Below are positions 62,435-62,505 of a stretch of 62,505 nucleotides of DNA, piece after piece. The DNA lies in the NCBI GenBank assembly GCA_944323275.1, contig CALUSA010000002.1:1-62505 (forward strand). The letters run 5' to 3'. Under the pieces are notes generated by a model. It had not been told where the DNA came from, did not search any database, and worked only from the letters and a program-made list of their open reading frames with translations. The translations under genes and the position numbers were made by a program. Source of the stretch: Candidatus Gastranaerophilales bacterium. Lineage in GTDB: Bacteria; Cyanobacteriota; Vampirovibrionia; Gastranaerophilales; Gastranaerophilaceae. The stretch's first letter is position 1; every line of letters begins with the position of its first letter.

Positions 62435-62505
62435 CGTATTAAATCAAAAGCACCATTAGCAATCATTTTAACCGTACAGGATTGAAATGTCTGGTTTAAT
62501 ACATT

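Noticed and set aside
9604-62505. tRNA, rRNA, CRISPR or insertion-sequence features in the gaps
   Set aside because: I read the gaps for cloverleaf pairs, regularly spaced repeats and transposase motifs and found none.

Overview
The window is AT-rich, densely coding and bacterial. It has a diderm envelope toolkit (OstA/LptD-like, LptA, LptC and MsbA-like proteins), acetyl-CoA carboxylase genes and one flagellin. It also has four prepilins with an A|FT(L/M)xE processing site and many lineage-specific proteins whose N-terminus follows M-[KRNQE]-[IV]-x-x-[VI] and then a short F-x-G element. I read this as a chromosomal segment of a non-photosynthetic relative of Cyanobacteria (Melainabacteria/Vampirovibrionia, Gastranaerophilales-like gut bacteria). 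That assignment is inference from gene content, since no rRNA is present. I saw no tRNA, CRISPR array, prophage or insertion sequence.

Layout. 1-222: two 77-bp copies of a GC-richer repeat. 285-2135: accD-accA. 2262-6075: a three-gene unit of F-x-G proteins, comprising an AAA+ ATPase, a probable pseudo-AAA+ paralogue overlapping it and a coiled-coil protein. 6210-9533: an M23 peptidase/EnvC-like gene followed by an LptD-like gene. 9604-15325: small membrane proteins, YhcH, TPR, EamA, smpB, uppS and an orphan glycine-rich protein. 15331-18891: an F-x-G metalloprotease, a zinc ribbon, a YhcC-type radical SAM enzyme and an F-x-G protein with the catalytic signature of arginine deiminases. 18994-22019: HEAT, LysM and lptC-lptA. 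22225-27143: a RelA/SpoT-like protein with a small partner, MerR-YjbR-cupin, and two more leader proteins. 27236-29593: the AmmeMemoRadiSam set, divergent from a shared symmetrical -10. 29672-34134: dapA, two tandem secreted SNase-like proteins, miaB and flagellin. 34361-41414: rsmE, cca, the UPF0237/UPF0210 pair, birA, rplT and rpmI. 41606-49136: four prepilins, three of them fused to very large glycine-rich domains. 49374-51197: an MsbA-like exporter. 51517-60399: a polysaccharide/sugar-modification cluster. 60501-62434: a second HExxHxxH protein and a small or decayed gene carrying the same leader motif.

How it fits together. The Lpt/MsbA parts, the sugar cluster and the pilins together build and decorate a cell surface. 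The second theme is a set of otherwise unrelated proteins (AAA+, deiminase-like, metalloprotease-like, RelA/SpoT-like, coiled-coil) that share a short N-terminal leader and no Sec signal. The simplest hypothesis is one shared sorting or secretion route for a cargo set rich in effector-type enzymes. That hypothesis and the glycine-rich pilins are the two most promising undescribed systems here.
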